A DNA stretch of 64,000 nt from assembly GCA_026874595.1 (NCBI GenBank), contig CM049311.1, positions 66,904,453 to 66,968,452 on the forward strand, written 5' to 3'. The notes under the pieces were generated by a model. It was not told the origin of the DNA, did no database searches, and saw only the letters and a list, made by a program, of their open reading frames with translations. The stretch comes from Sipunculus nudus. Lineage: Eukaryota > Annelida > Sipuncula > Golfingiida > Sipunculidae. Position numbers and translations under genes: made by a program. This document shows, piece after piece, positions 46,988 through 59,640 of this stretch (positions are counted from its first letter, which is position 1; every line of letters starts with the position of its first letter).

Positions 46988-48035
46988 TTGATGAAGTGTG
47001 ATGTAGACATTCAGTTTGGTACAGTACCATTAAAAAAATCAGACGTGCTTAAAAACCTGGATGCCAAACTGTCACACCTTACCCAACAACAACAACAAGA
47101 CCTAAATAACCTGCTGCGGAATTATGAATATTTGTTTAGTGACATTCCAACGCGAACTAACATGTTGTGCCCTAGAGCTGACGTCGATGTTGGCAAGGCA
47201 AGCGCAGTCAAGCAACATCCATATAGACTGAATCCAGAAAAGCAAAAGTATCTACAGGATGAGATTCAATAATTGCTGGACAATGATTTTATTGAACCTA
47301 GTAACAGTAACTGGAAGTTAACGTATGTGCACAGATTATCGAAAACTGAACTCTGTCACAAAGACTGACACGTTCCCGATTCCGAGGATCGATGATTGTA
47401 TTGATAGAGGTGGTAGCTACAGATATGTCTCCAAGTTTGACTTGCTAAAAGGATTATGGCAGGTTCCGCTGACAGATCGAGCGAAATAAGTGTCCGAATT
47501 TGTGACGCCGCAAGGACTGTGCCAGTATAAAGTTATGCCGTTTGGCATGAAGAACTCGCCAGCCACGTTCCAGTTGTTGCTGCTGTAGCTGAACCTTTGA
47601 CTAATTTGTTAAAGAAGAAAATTTTTGAAAGCAATTCTGGAAAGTTCACCAGTTTTAGCAGCTCCAGACTTTCCTGTACCTTTTAAGTTAGCTGTAGATG
47701 CTAGTAATACTGCTGCTGGTGCTGTGTTGTTACAAGAAGGCAATGATTGCATAGATTATCCAATTTGTTATTTCTCAAGAAAGTTAAATGCAAACCAGAA
47801 AATCTACTCCACTATTGAAAAAGAATGTTTGGCTTTGATTTTTGCGTTGCAACATTTTGAAGTTTATGTTATGAGATTTAGTGATCACAATCCCCTCACG
47901 TTTATGAACAAGTTGAAGTGTAAAAATCAAAGATTGTTGAGATGGAGTTTGTTCTTACAGGATTACGATCTTGATATCATACACATTAAAGGGAAAGACA
48001 ATGTACTTGCTGATTGCTTATCGAGATGTTTATGA
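46988..48035 (+). pseudogene. pol: Reverse transcriptase (deleted) and RNase H, copy 2
   Basis: Identical layout to copy 1, including both RT deletions (no Y-x-DD box) and an open RNase H segment (47625-48035). One visible change is VPLKKSDV instead of VPLKNSDV near the start. Confidence 0.9.
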
Positions 48036-48117
48036 AATGTTGTGAACAAGATGTTTATGTGATGTTGTAGATAAGATGATTTTTGAAATGTTGTAAAGAC
48101 TTAGTGATTGTGATCAC

Positions 48118-48150
48118 AAAAAGAAAGTTTTCCGTGAAAACTTTCTTTTT
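48118..48150 (+). other. Hairpin before LTR3
   Basis: Same 14-base stem and five-base loop as at 40514-40546, unchanged. Confidence 0.75.
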
Positions 48151-48167
48151 TCTTACAGGAATGGGAG

Positions 48168-48905
48168 TGTTACAGGTGCTCTTTTTATTGGGTGGCACGG
48201 GCGTAACTCGTGTGGTGACACCCTCGCCGGGCCGTTTGTTACATTCTATGGTTAATCCGTACTGGTTGAACTCTCGTTGTCATGCCGGCCTTTGGGTTTT
48301 CTCGCCTGGTCGTGGGTCACGTGATGAGCCTGGTGTGTGGAGATACACAGCGCTGTTTTTCTAGAGAATTCATGGAACGCGTGTAGACTGTGTTGTGCAA
48401 GATCTTAGAGCAGAGAGCATAGAAGTTTCCGGCGGACGCAGAAGCGTGTGTCAGATTCTAGGACCTTATCCGACGAATGCGGCAATTATACATTTTCAAA
48501 GACTTTCTCCTGGATTTTGTGCATTTGGACTTCAGTTTACTTTCTGGGTTGTTGCAAGAACTTTCCACTGGACTGTTAATCTTCGAGTTTACATATAAAG
48601 GACTTATCGTTGTGATGGTGTTGGTAACCAGGTACTGTGCACATACATTATTTTCTCTGTGATTGTATTGACTTGTCGCTATACCGCTGTTTTCTGTATA
48701 ATTGTATTGATTAAGTGTATTGTATTGTAAGGGTTGTTTTAAGAATAGATTATAGTTATTTGTTAACAAAAATCCACTGACTTCTTTATTCATTCCCCTA
48801 GACATTTCACGCTGCCAACTGTTACAGAATATGATTTTTTTGTCTCCGTTGCAGAATTTGTGTTCATCACGCATACGTGATCTGTTTGTATTAGGTTCCG
48901 TTACA
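48168..48905 (+). repeat. LTR3 (internal, 738 bp)
   Basis: TGTTACAGG to TCCGTTACA. It differs from LTR2 by a two-base deletion in CTTCGAGAG (near 48585) and very few substitutions. The TATA segment is absent and AATAGA replaces AATAAA. Confidence 0.9.
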
Positions 48906-48911
48906 TAAAAT

Positions 48912-48927
48912 TGGGGGCTCTCGTCGG
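48912..48927 (+). promoter_or_regulatory. Primer-binding site, copy 3
   Basis: TGGGGGCTCTCGTCGG at the same offset from LTR3. Confidence 0.55.
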
Positions 48928-49050
48928 AATGCTTAATAGTTTTCAAATTTGTTAGGCCTTGATCTGGACACATTGTTTTATCATACATTGTTTACAAGAT
49001 TATATATTGTTTACAGTACATTGTTTACAGGATTTATCTTAGTGGTTTTT

Positions 49051-50956
49051 TTAGCTCAGATGACTGTAAGTAATCTGAGCTTTAGCAATCACTGTTTGTC
49101 CGTCGTCCGTCCGTCTGTCTAGCTGTCCGTCTGTCCGTCCGTTCGACTGTCTGTCTGTCTGTCTGTCCGTCTGTCCGTGCGTTTACCAAGCACAAATCGT
49201 AACCGCTGGACCTGGAATCTTCTTACTTAATATCCAGAGAGTTTCATGAAAAAATCTCCTTGGAAACCTGGAATTAGGTCTCTGTTACCCATATTCTTCA
49301 AGCTATGGGGCTCTGAAGTACCCCCCAGAATAATGAAAAATTCGATACAAAAGCTCAAGTATCTGACCAACTAATGCATTGATCACTATGATTCTGTCCA
49401 CAAATGTTGATCATGGAATGTTTCATCAGTTTCTGCAGACTGGAGGCGCCACCTGTATTTTTAAGATTTTTTTACGATTTTTCTTCTCTATTTTTGAGAC
49501 CTTAAAATATATGGTCATCTGTTAACAGGGCACAAATCTTAACCGCTTGACCTGGAATCTTCTAACTTTACATTCAGAGAGGTCAATGAAAATTCTCCAT
49601 GGAAACCGGGAATAAGTTCTCTGTTACCCATATTCTTCAAGCTATAGGGCTCCGAAGTAACCCCCCCCCCCCTGAGAAAAAGGACAAATATGATACAAAA
49701 GCTCAAGTATCTAAACAACTTATGCATCGATCACCATGATTCTTTGGATGGATATTTGTCATGGAATGTTTCATCAGTTTCTGCAGACTGATGGCGCCAC
49801 CTGTATTTTATTTAATTTTTACTATTTTTTCTCTGTTTTTGAGACCTTTAAAGATGTGGTCATCTGTTAACAGGGCACAAGTCGTAACGCTGGACCTGGA
49901 ATCTTCTGCCAATACATCCAGAGAGGTCCTAAAAAATCTCCATGGAAACCTGGAATTAGGTCTCTGTTACCCATATTCTTCAAGCTATGGGGCTCCAAAG
50001 TAACCCCCAGAATATTGAAAAATTTTATACAAAAGCTCAAGTGTCTGAACAACTAATGCATTGATCACCATGATTCTTTACATGGATATTGATCATGGAC
50101 TGTTTCATCAGATTCTGCAGACTGGTGGCGCCACCAATATTTTATTTATTTTTTACTATTTTTTCTCTGTTTTTTAGAACTTTAAAGATGTGGTCATCTG
50201 TTAACATGGCACAAATCGTAACCGCTGGACCTGGAATCTTCTAACAATACATATGGAGAGGTCCATAAAAATTCTCCATGGAAACCTGGAATTAGGTCTC
50301 TGTTGCCCATATTCTTTAAGCTACGGGGCTCCGAAGTACCCTCCCCCCCAATAATGAAAAATTTGATACAAAAGCTCAAGTATCTTAACAACTAATGCAT
50401 TGACCACCATGATTCTTTTCATGGATATTTGTCATGGAATGTTTCATTAGTTTCTGCAGACTGATGGCGCCACCTGTATTTTTTTTTTTTTTACTATTTT
50501 TTTCTCTGTTTTTGAGCCAAAGCAGTGCACAAATCATAACCATTGGACCTGGAATCTTCTTACTTTAAATCCAGGAAGGTCCAAGAGAAGTCTCCATGGA
50601 AACATGAAATTAGGTTACCCATATTTTTTAGCTATGGTGCTTCTAAACACCCCTCAGAATGATTGAAACTTTGATACCAAAGTAGGGCACAAATAATAAC
50701 CATTTGGCCTAGAAATTTCTTACTTGACATCCTGAGAGTTCCTCAAAAGTTCTCCCCAGAAAATGAAATTCGGTCACTGTGCCCTATTTTTTGTGAGTTT
50801 TGGGGTATGTTTTAGCACCCCAGAAATAATGCAAAATACATACAAATTGCCAGATTACTCAGGAAAGGCTGGACATTATCTTAATTAGTTGCCTGTGCAA
50901 GGACATATTGTCAACATGTCAGTCGGCTGAGCGTCATGACCCATGGGTCACTTGTT
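49051..50956 (+). mobile_element. Helentron-like insert in the leader, copy 3
   Basis: Same insert and position as copies 1 and 2. The 5' hairpin arm reads AGCTCAGATGACTG here, which pairs slightly better with the opposite arm. The long poly-C run near 50340 is shorter and interrupted (CCCTCCCCCC). Confidence 0.7.
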
Positions 50957-50978
50957 GTTATTGTTTTGACATCTTAAC

Positions 50979-52780
50979 ATGGCAGATTTCAAACCTGAGA
51001 CATTTGTTGACGATCCCGACCCTGATCAACTTGAACAGTTGTCAAAAGAACAGTTGTGGCGTTTGGGACAAGACTTAGGGCTAAGTGTGAAAAAAAGCTT
51101 TGAGAAAGCCTGATATCATTGCTAAAATCATGCAAGATCTTATTAGCAAAGGTTTTATTGAAGAGACTGAAGTTGAAACATATGGCATATAATGACAGCT
51201 TTGCTATGCAATTAGAATTTAAAAAATTGGAAATGCAACAAGAGCTAGCATTAAAGCAGTTAGAATTAGAAAAACAAAGAGAAGAGAGGGAAGAACATGA
51301 AAGGTTAGAAAGACTAGAAAAAGAAATAGAAAGAGACAGACTAGAAAAAGAAAAAGAAATTGAGTTAAAACGACTGGAATCAGAAAGACATAAACTAGAA
51401 CATAGTCTACGTGCTGCCCCAACTCATAGTTTTGATGTTACTAAACACATTAGACTTGTCCTACCTTTTCAGGAAAAAGAGGTTGATAAATATTTTCTTT
51501 GAGAAGGTAGCTGAAAATTTAAAATGGCCTAAGGAAAATTGGACTATGCTGTTACAAAGTATATTGACTGGCAAGGCCAGAGAAATTTATACAGAGCTGT
51601 CAGTAGAAGCTGCTGCTGACTATGACCTGGTAAAACGGTTAATCCTAAAAGGTTATGAGTTAGTTCCAGAGGCTTAATTACCTCCAGAATTATGAGTTAG
51701 TTCCAGAGGCTTAATTACCTCCAGAAATTCAGAAACTAGGAAAAGCGCAAAAATCAGACCTACGTTGAATTTGCTAGGACAAAAGAGCAGTTGTTTGATC
51801 GCTGGTGTAGTTCTAAAAATGTAATGAAAGATTATGACAATTTGCGCCAGTTGATTTTGCTTGAAGAATTTAAGCGCTGCATTAACGCAGATGTTAAAAT
51901 TTTTCTCGATGAGAAAAGTCCTGAAACACTTGATATGGCTGCTCAATTAGCTGATGATTATTCATTGACACACAAAATGTCCTTTACTAACATCAAACCA
52001 GTCATTCACAAATAAGAATGTAAAACAGTGTGGTCAAAAAAGTTTACAGCGCAGTCACCCAGTACAAGTAGTCCTGAGAGTTTAGCAAAGCCCATAGCTA
52101 CACCTCAGTCCACGTCCACTGTGTCTAAGTCCAACAAAGACTAGTCATTTTCAAAGAAAATCTGTAATTACTGCAAGAAGGAAGGTCATCTAATATCTGA
52201 CTGCTGGAAACTTGCGAATAGACCAAATAGTAAACCTTCTGGTTTTGTTTCAAAATCTATGCAAAGCATAGTACAAGAGCCAGGCTCTTTTCATGTAAAT
52301 AAGGGGTACAACTCGTTTGTTGACTCAAATAAAGAGTTTGATGCTACGGAGGCTGAATCCAAAGAAGAATCCGTAGATATCGGGGTGAAAACCTCAGTTG
52401 ATTCCTGCGAGGAATTAAATAAGGCTAGGTCCTTTAAAGACTCCTGCGAGGAGTATTCTCTAAAGGAGGCTAAGTCCTTTTATGACTCTTGCGAGAGTAT
52501 TTCAAATGAGGCCGGGTCCTCTTATGACAAAAAAATTTTGTTTCTGCTGAGGAAAATTCCTCTGTTGACTCCCATGAGGAGTTAGATGTTAAAAAGGATG
52601 TAGATTCCTTAGACGACTCTGAAACAGAGTTTATAACTGATACTGTCAATGTCATTTCTTTGTTTGATAAGGTTGAGGTAGTAGATTCCTCTCTTGACTC
52701 TGAAATGGAGTTATTTGAGCCATTCATACATGATAGTTTTGTATCACTTTTAAATCATTTTTCAGAGTCTACCCCTATTA
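50979..52780 (+). pseudogene. gag: gag, copy 3 (fewest stops)
   Basis: Same domains as copies 1 and 2, with the knuckle at 52163-52204 and the 37-bp duplication at 51653-51726. It lacks the TAA found in copies 1 and 2: here AAQLADDYSLTHKM is open (51941-51980), giving an open segment 51791-52015. A private L-to-W change occurs early (SKEQLWRLG). Still frameshifted at the A-run and within the capsid. Confidence 0.85.
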
Positions 52781-53463
52781 GAATTTTGAGGGACACTGGT
52801 TCAGGCCAGACTCTCATGTTAGCAAACACTTTGCCATTTTCTAATAGGTGCTTTACTGGTGCACATGCACTTGTTAATGGTGTGTTTTCAGACAGGCACA
52901 CTTCAGTTCCACTTCACAGTATCCATTTAAAGTCAGATTTGATTTCTGGGAATATTATTGTGGGCATAAGAACTACTTTACCCTTTCAGGGAATTCAGTT
53001 GCTGCTAGGTAATGATGTTGCAGGTGATAAAGTACAGCCTGTACCAATGGTGACAGAAAAGCCGTCACTAGATCAGGACACTGATTCGGAATGTCAGGAA
53101 ATTCTTGGTCTATGGCCTAGATCTGTGGCAAAAAAAACACACATGAGGATAATGGTCCAGATGATAACACTCTGGGAGTCACTAGTGACTCGTCTACTGA
53201 CTCGCCCGTACAGGATACAGCATTCTCAAGGTCAGAACTTATTGCGGAACAGCATAAGGACCCTGATATTTCATGTTTGTTTCCCAGGGCAGTTTCTAAA
53301 GATGAGCTGTCACAGAACCCAGTTTGTTTCTATGTCAAAAATGGAGTGCTTATGCGAAAATGGCGACCTCCTGATTTATGCGCTGATGATGAGTGGGCCA
53401 TCAAACATCAAATAGTAATGCCCAAAACCTTTCGCAGTGAAGTTCTAAGCATGGCACATGAGG
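52660..53463 (+). pseudogene. pol: Protease and integrase lead-in, copy 3 (protease frame open)
   Basis: The protease frame is continuous from the acidic linker (52660) through TPIRILRDTGSGQTLML to LLLGNDVAGD, because the one-base insertion of copies 1 and 2 is absent. The A8 frameshift after the protease is shared by all copies, so the integrase is still out of frame. Confidence 0.85.
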
Positions 53464-54570
53464 CTCCTTTGGCCATTTAGGTATAAATAAAACTTATCAA
53501 AAAGTTAGTACACACTTCTATTGGCCTAACCTCAGGAAAGATGTTGTACAATATTGTAAATCATGCCATACATGCCAGATGGTAGGCAAGCCCAATCAGA
53601 ATCCTCCTAAGGCCCCACTTAGGCCTATTCCTGCTTTCGAGGAACCATTCAGTAGAATTATTGTTGATTGTGTTGGACCACAGCCCAATCAAAATCTGGA
53701 CATGAATATTTGCTGACAAATATGTGCGCATCTACCAGGTTCCCTGAGGCAATACCATTGCGCAAAATTAATGCCAAAGGTATTGTCAAAGCTCTGACCA
53801 ATTTTTTTACAACTTTGGGATTACCAAAATCCTTCTAGTCTGACCAAGGGTCTAATTTTATGTCTGGCTTATTCCAACAAGTTATGCTTGAGCTAGGTAT
53901 AAAACAGTACATCTCTTCGCCATACCATCCTGATAGTCAGGGCGCCCTCGAGCGTTTTCACCAGACATTAAAAAACATGATCAGAACATATTGCTATGAC
54001 ACACAGAATGACTGGGATTAAGGAATCCACCTATTGCTGTTTGCTTTCAGAGAATCCTTTCAAGAGTCCTTGGGTTTCAGTCCCTTTGAATTAGTTTTTG
54101 GACATTCCGTTCGAGGTCCATTGAAACTGCCTAAAGAAAAACTCTTGTGTGAAAATCCCGATTCTCTTAGCTTACTGCAGTATGTCTCAGACTTTCGCAC
54201 TAAACTACACAATGCTTGTGAGATTACAAAGTCAAATCTAAAATCTGCACAAAGTAAAATGAAAACAAAGTATGACAAACATACTGTAAGAAGAACGTTT
54301 GAGCCTGGTGAAAAGGTCCTTGCCTTACTTCCCATCCCTGGCAGACCTCTGCAAGATAGGTATTTTGGCCCTTACATTGTTGACAAGAACGTCAGTGATT
54401 TGCATTACATACTGTTGACTCCAGATAGACGTAAGAAGAAACAACTGTGCCATGTTAACATGTTGAAACCATATTATGACAGAAATAGCACATCAGATGT
54501 TGTACAAAATGTTACTGCTGTTAATTGTGTAAAAATTGACTCTGACCCAGTTAAAGTAGATACTGATTGA
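53464..54570 (+). pseudogene. pol: Integrase, copy 3 (C-terminal half open)
   Basis: HHCC and D-D-35-E are recognisable with the shared TAG before SDQGSNF and TAA after NDWD. The extra T is absent, so one frame runs from FRESFQESLGFSPFELVFGH through the C-terminal domain to the stop (54034-54570). Private changes include VMLELGI for VMPELGI. Confidence 0.9.
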
Positions 54571-54580
54571 TGTAGACTGA

Positions 54581-55629
54581 TTGATGAAGTGTGATGTAGA
54601 CATTCAGTTTGGTACAGTACCATTAAAAAACTCAGACGTGCTTAAAAACCTGGATGCCAAACTGTCACACCTTACCCAACAACAACAACAAGACCTAAAT
54701 AACCTGCTGCGGAATTATGAATATTTGTTTAGTGACATTCCAACGCGAACTAACATGTTGTGCCCTAGAGCTGACGTCGATGTTGGCAAGGCAAGCGCAG
54801 TCAAGCAACATCCATATAGACTGAATCCAGAAAAGCAAAAGTATCTACAGGATGAGATTCAATAATTGCTGGACAATGATTTTATTGAACCTAGTAACAG
54901 TAACTGGAAGTTAACGTATGTGCACAGATTATCGAAAACTGAACTCTGTCACAAAGACTGACACGTTCCCGATTCCGAGGATCGATGATTGTATTGATAG
55001 AGGTGGTAGCTACAGATATGTCTCCAAGTTTGACTTGCTAAAAGGATTATGGCAGGTTCCGCTGACAGATCGAGCGAAATAAGTGTCCGCATTTGTGACG
55101 CCACAAGGACTGTGCCAGTATAAAGTTATGCCGTTTGGCATGAAGAACTCGCCAGCCACGTTCCAGTTGTTGCTGCTGTAGCTGAACCTTTGACTAATTT
55201 GTTAAAGAAGAAAATTTTTGAAAGCAATTCTGGAAAGTTCACCAGTTTTAGCAGCTCCAGACTTTCCTGTACCTTTTAAGTTAGCTGTAGATGCTAGTAA
55301 TACTGCTGCTGGTGCTGTGTTGTTACAAGAAGTGCAATGATTGCATAGATTATCCAATTTGTTATTTCTCAAGAAAGTTAAATGCAAACCAGAAAATCTA
55401 CTCCACTATTGAAAAAGAATGTTTGGCTTTGATTTTTGCGTTGCAACATTTTGAAGTTTATGTTATGAGGTTTAGTGATCACAATCCCCTCACGTTTATG
55501 AACAAGTTGAAGTGTAAAAATCAAAGATTGTTGAGATGGAGTTTGTTCTTACAGGATTACGATCTTGATATCATACACATTAAAGGGAAAGACAATGTAC
55601 TTGCTGATTGCTTATCGAGATGTTTATGA
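54581..55629 (+). pseudogene. pol: Reverse transcriptase (deleted) and RNase H, copy 3
   Basis: Same RT deletions as copies 1 and 2. RNase H has a private one-base insertion near 55333 (AAGAAGTGCAATG for AAGAAGGCAATG) that splits it after AGAVLLQE. The rest, with IEKECLALIFALQ and IKGKDNVLADCLSR, is intact. Confidence 0.9.
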
Positions 55630-55711
55630 AATGTTGTGAACAAGATGTTTATGTGATGTTGTGGATAAGATGATTTTTGAAATGTTGTAAGGACTTAGTG
55701 ATTGTGATCAC

Positions 55712-55744
55712 AAAAAGAAAGTTTTCCGTGAAAACTTTCTTTTT
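55712..55744 (+). other. Hairpin before LTR4
   Basis: Same stem-loop as in copies 1 and 2, unchanged. Confidence 0.75.
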
Positions 55745-55761
55745 TCTTACAGGAATGGGAG

Positions 55762-56500
55762 TGTTACAGGTGCTCTTTTTATTGCGTGGCACGGGCGTAA
55801 CTCGTGTGGTGACACCCTCGCCGGGCCGTTTGTTACATTCTATGTTTAATCCGTACTGGTTGAACTCTCGTTGTCATGCCGGCCTTGGGTTTTCTCGCCT
55901 GGTCGTGGGTCACGTGATGAGCCTGGTGTGTGGAGATACACAGCGCTGTTTTTCTAGAGAATTCATGGAACGCGTGTAGACTGTGTTGTGCAAGATCTTA
56001 GAGCAGAGAGCATAGAAGTTTCCGGCGGACGCAGAAGCGTGTGTCAGATTCTAGGACCTTATCCGACGAATGCGGCAATTATACATTTTCAAAGACTTTC
56101 TCCTGGATTTTGTGCATTTGGACTTCAGTTTACTTTCTGGGTTGTTGCAAGAACTTTCCACTGGACTGTTAATCTTCGAGAGTTTACATATAAAGGACTT
56201 ATCGTTGTGATGGTGTTGGTAACCAGGTACTGTGCACATACATTATTTTCTCTGTGATTGTATTGACTTGTCGCTATACCGCTGTTTTCTGTATAATTGT
56301 ATTGATTAAGTGTATTGTATTGTTAGGGTTGTTTTAAGAATAGATTATAGTTATTTGTTAACAAAAATCCACTGACTTCTTTATTCATTCCCCTAGACAT
56401 TTCACGCTGCCAACTGTTACAGAATATGATTTTTTTGTCTCCGTTGCAGAATTTGTGTTCATCACGCATACGTGATCTGTTTGTATTAGGTCCCGTAACA
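55762..56500 (+). repeat. LTR4 (outer 3' LTR, 739 bp)
   Basis: Runs from TGTTACAGG to CCCGTAACA, keeping perfect TGTTAC/GTAACA ends. It shares some bases with LTR1 against LTR2 and LTR3 (TATGTTTAATCCG, CCTTGGGTTTTC). It lacks the TATA segment, and AATAGA replaces AATAAA. The flank after it begins ATATATATAAAAGG. Confidence 0.9.
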
Positions 56501-56504
56501 ATAT

Positions 56505-57220
56505 ATATAAAAGGCGTCACTCTTTTCCTTTTCCTGTTTATATATAAATATATATGGATGTGCATGTGTCAAGGAGAGGTATTATATAAGCCGAAAGGCT
56601 TTGTAATCCTTTTTTGAATAAATTTATTGAAAAAATGACAATCCGTCGTTAAGTTCTGTATGGACTGGTTTCCTAGAGAAAACCATCCATCACTTCATGG
56701 AATGTAAAGTATCCATGGGACATGAAGTTGATTGTTGACGTGATGTTCTGCAGACTTTATTAAGCGCAGCAAACAGCCACCTGCGACCCTTATAATAAAC
56801 ATGAACACCGATAGGAGCTCTCCAGTAATCAAATCTAAAATGTCACATAGGTAATGCACATCAGAGTGACTTGTTCCTTCTTCAAAGTTTGACACTAGGT
56901 TTTTTGGGGAATTTTGTTTGAGCTATGATATTTGTCAGGATCACATAAGTTGTCCTGAATCCAGCATATATTAACTGAGATAGCTGGAACTTCCCTTGAG
57001 ACTATGCTGGTTTTCTCATTGCGCCTTAAATGGAGTCGTATTAGTTGCTGAAAAATGTAATTTAAGCCAAACTGATAACAAAAAAATTTATATTTTTGTT
57101 AATACGTGATTACATTCCTGTACATTCAAATATGAAAATAAAGGCGATTTTTTTATCTTAAAATGTTATAATAATAAAAATCTATACTACCAACCCATAT
57201 AAAAATCGAGACATATCCAT
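56505..57220. other. Flank of the array, nothing recognised
   Basis: AT-rich host DNA without a recognisable gene. The minus-strand ORF at 56695-56895 has no motif. Confidence 0.4.
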
Positions 57221-57224
57221 GTTA

Positions 57225-57315
57225 TAGCATACCATACCAAACAATACCGTACCATACCATACCATGTTATATCATAATTATACCATGCCATATCATACCA
57301 TATCAAACGATACCA
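57225..57315. repeat. ACCAT pentamer repeat
   Basis: Degenerate CATAC/ACCAT pentamers, with interspersed variants such as TACCATGCCATATCATACCA. Confidence 0.85.
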
Positions 57316-59509
57316 GAAAAGACTCTCTTACAGTTTTTATACCTGCTTATCAATGAAGTTCTACATAAATATTTGTGAAACCTTTTTTTTTATTATTAAA
57401 AGGGCGCGGATTTTCTTTTTTTTTACCTTTTAGTAAAGGTGGTCCATAAAAAAGATTTAAAGGGATAACATGATAATATCAGAAATGGTAAAGCACAATA
57501 CAGCAAAGATTAATTTTATGGAAAGAACGACATGGTGAATTTCCACTAAAAATAAAAAAATTAGTAATAAGGCGGGTGTTTAAAATTGACACGCATGGTG
57601 CCTCAGAAATCAACTCTTTTTTAATGCCTAAGGCCTGAAAAATATTGCATAAGCACACACCAAAACTGAAAACTGACTCCAAACAAAAAGATAAAATATT
57701 AATATCGTGTCCAGGACTCATAGGTATACATAGGATACACAGGACGTGTTATACGTCAGTATCAAATATTTACGTGTAGTAGTACAGTACCCAGGTGCTG
57801 ACCAGGATATACAAGGATATACAAGGCACCACATATATGTTTGTATAATTTCCATTCTACAGTTATATTTTACTGGTAAGATTATAAAAATATACATCGT
57901 GTCTAATAACTGATCGAAAGTAAAGGAAAGTCAATCACAGATTAATTAACCTCCTGACGGGTTAAAAAGTCCTTTTACAGTCCCCCACCAACCCCTGCAG
58001 GGAGGATATGATTAAACCATTGTTTATTGCATGTTTGTCTGTGTATTTAGAACCAGGAAGTTATGTGAGGTTACGTTACTGTATTCAACTAGTACAAACC
58101 TAGGATTAGTTTCAGAAAGAGATTAAGAACAGAATGAGAGATTTTCAATCGGCAGGTATCATTTTCGATAAAAAAAGTCATGAAATTATATTTTTTCCTG
58201 AATATTTATAAATTACGGCTTACTGTTATACCCACCGTGTCACAAATACACTTTGCTGACAATATGTCATTAAGAAAAAAAAACTAATTTAACTGACCTG
58301 CTAGTAGCGTGAACACATACATATGTATATCCAAATTTCTCATTAGTCAGGTTGAACGGGTATGACCTATGGTATAACAGTTATTTTTCAGCTGAAATAT
58401 TTTATGCCTTTGTTGATTGTTGACACTACGTATTGGCTCATATAAGAGCAAGCGAGAGTAGCCCGGAAAATATCCAAAGGAAGGATATGATATCATATAG
58501 ATTTGAAGCCAACTTGAAGCTAGGTGATTAGACTAGGCCCGTGTATAGAAACCTTAAATCAATGAGGTTTAATTATTACATATCCTTCTTATCAAAGAGC
58601 CACCTTCGATCAACCTCAGTTGATTGAGAGTATCACCTACAAACTGTGGAATGAACATTTAGATATCTCTTTAACCGTTGTTAAAAACCACGAATCGACG
58701 AGTGCGCGTGGAGCAAGTATTATCAGGGGAGGCTAGAGAATCCTGTTGTAGTGCTGCCGATGTTTAAATACTTCAGAGGAAGATATTCTGTCATATCTGT
58801 CATTCTGTCAATGTTTATCATATGTAATAAACACCTACTCAGGATATATACATTACAATGAATTTATCCAAAACAGATGTAATCCTTTTGGTTGGAGACA
58901 CGACTCCTCCTACGAATCCTGTGTTTAAATGAGCATGAAAATGTTGAATTTGAATGTCACAACTCAAGAAGGACTATGTGCACATTGTTTGTTTTATAAT
59001 TACAGGAAATACATATATACATGTATATTACTTGGTTTATGTTGTAAACAGGAATTGATCGTATTTAATTACACAAAACATTTCTTTACTATTTTTGTGT
59101 TTCAGGATTATTCAAACCTTACTCTTTTCCTTTTAAAGCTGTGCTCAACATGAAGTTTTATTTAATTTTCCATTGAACATTGTGTGAAATGTATAATTAA
59201 ATGTAAAAGACTGTCTTCAACTTTGGTGAATATGAACCTACCTGAACTGGGTTTATGTTGTACTGGTCGTGAATTTTACCTGGAAATAATCCTGAACATA
59301 GCCAAATTGTGCGCATCATTTGCTGGAGAAACCTCATTTATACTAAAGGGTATAAATCTAGTTTATTTAATTTTTTTAATTCAGGACAAAAGTTACAAGA
59401 ATAACAACAAAATAAGATGAACAAGTTAAAGTTTCACCTACAGGGAAAAGTCGTTGGACATGGTAGAGGGCAAAATCACCATATGCTGAAAAATATCACT
59501 ATTTGAAAG
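57316..59509. other. AT-rich DNA, no gene recognised
   Basis: ORFs at 57479-57721 (minus), 58929-59153 and 59184-59420 (plus) show no motif and have the composition of random AT-rich translation. Confidence 0.4.
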
Positions 59510-59640
59510 TAAAGTAAGAATAATAGTAATAGAAGCCAAATAAAAGTAGTAGTAATAGTATTAAGTGAAAAATTGTTGAATAGTAATAGTAATAGAAAGA
59601 ACCAGAAAAAAATAATAATTGTATCAGTAATAGAACCACT
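59510..59640. repeat. TAATAG-rich low-complexity tract
   Basis: Repeated AATAGTAATAG and GTAGTAGTAATAG words. Confidence 0.7.

Larger units (their letters stand above)
32916..56500 (+). mobile_element. Tandem array of a Gmr1-like LTR retrotransposon: 4 LTRs, 3 internal regions
   Basis: Order is LTR1-int1-LTR2-int2-LTR3-int3-LTR4, all on the plus strand, with ATAT immediately outside both ends (32912-32915 and 56501-56504). The three internal regions are nearly identical (period 7604 then 7595 bp). The domain order is gag, protease, integrase, RT, RNase H, so integrase lies upstream of RT. Domain sequences are Ty3/gypsy-like and the order is Ty1/copia-like, which defines Gmr1-like elements. 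No envelope-like ORF is seen. Every internal copy has the same frameshifts, stops and RT deletion, so none is autonomous. The shared lesions and single outer target site point to amplification in place by recombination. Flanking AT repeats make the 4-bp duplication only moderately convincing (6 bp also matches). Confidence 0.9.

Noticed and set aside
32916-56500. Three independent retrotransposon insertions
   Set aside because: Neighbouring units share single LTRs, identical lesions and one outer ATAT pair, so independent insertion is not needed.
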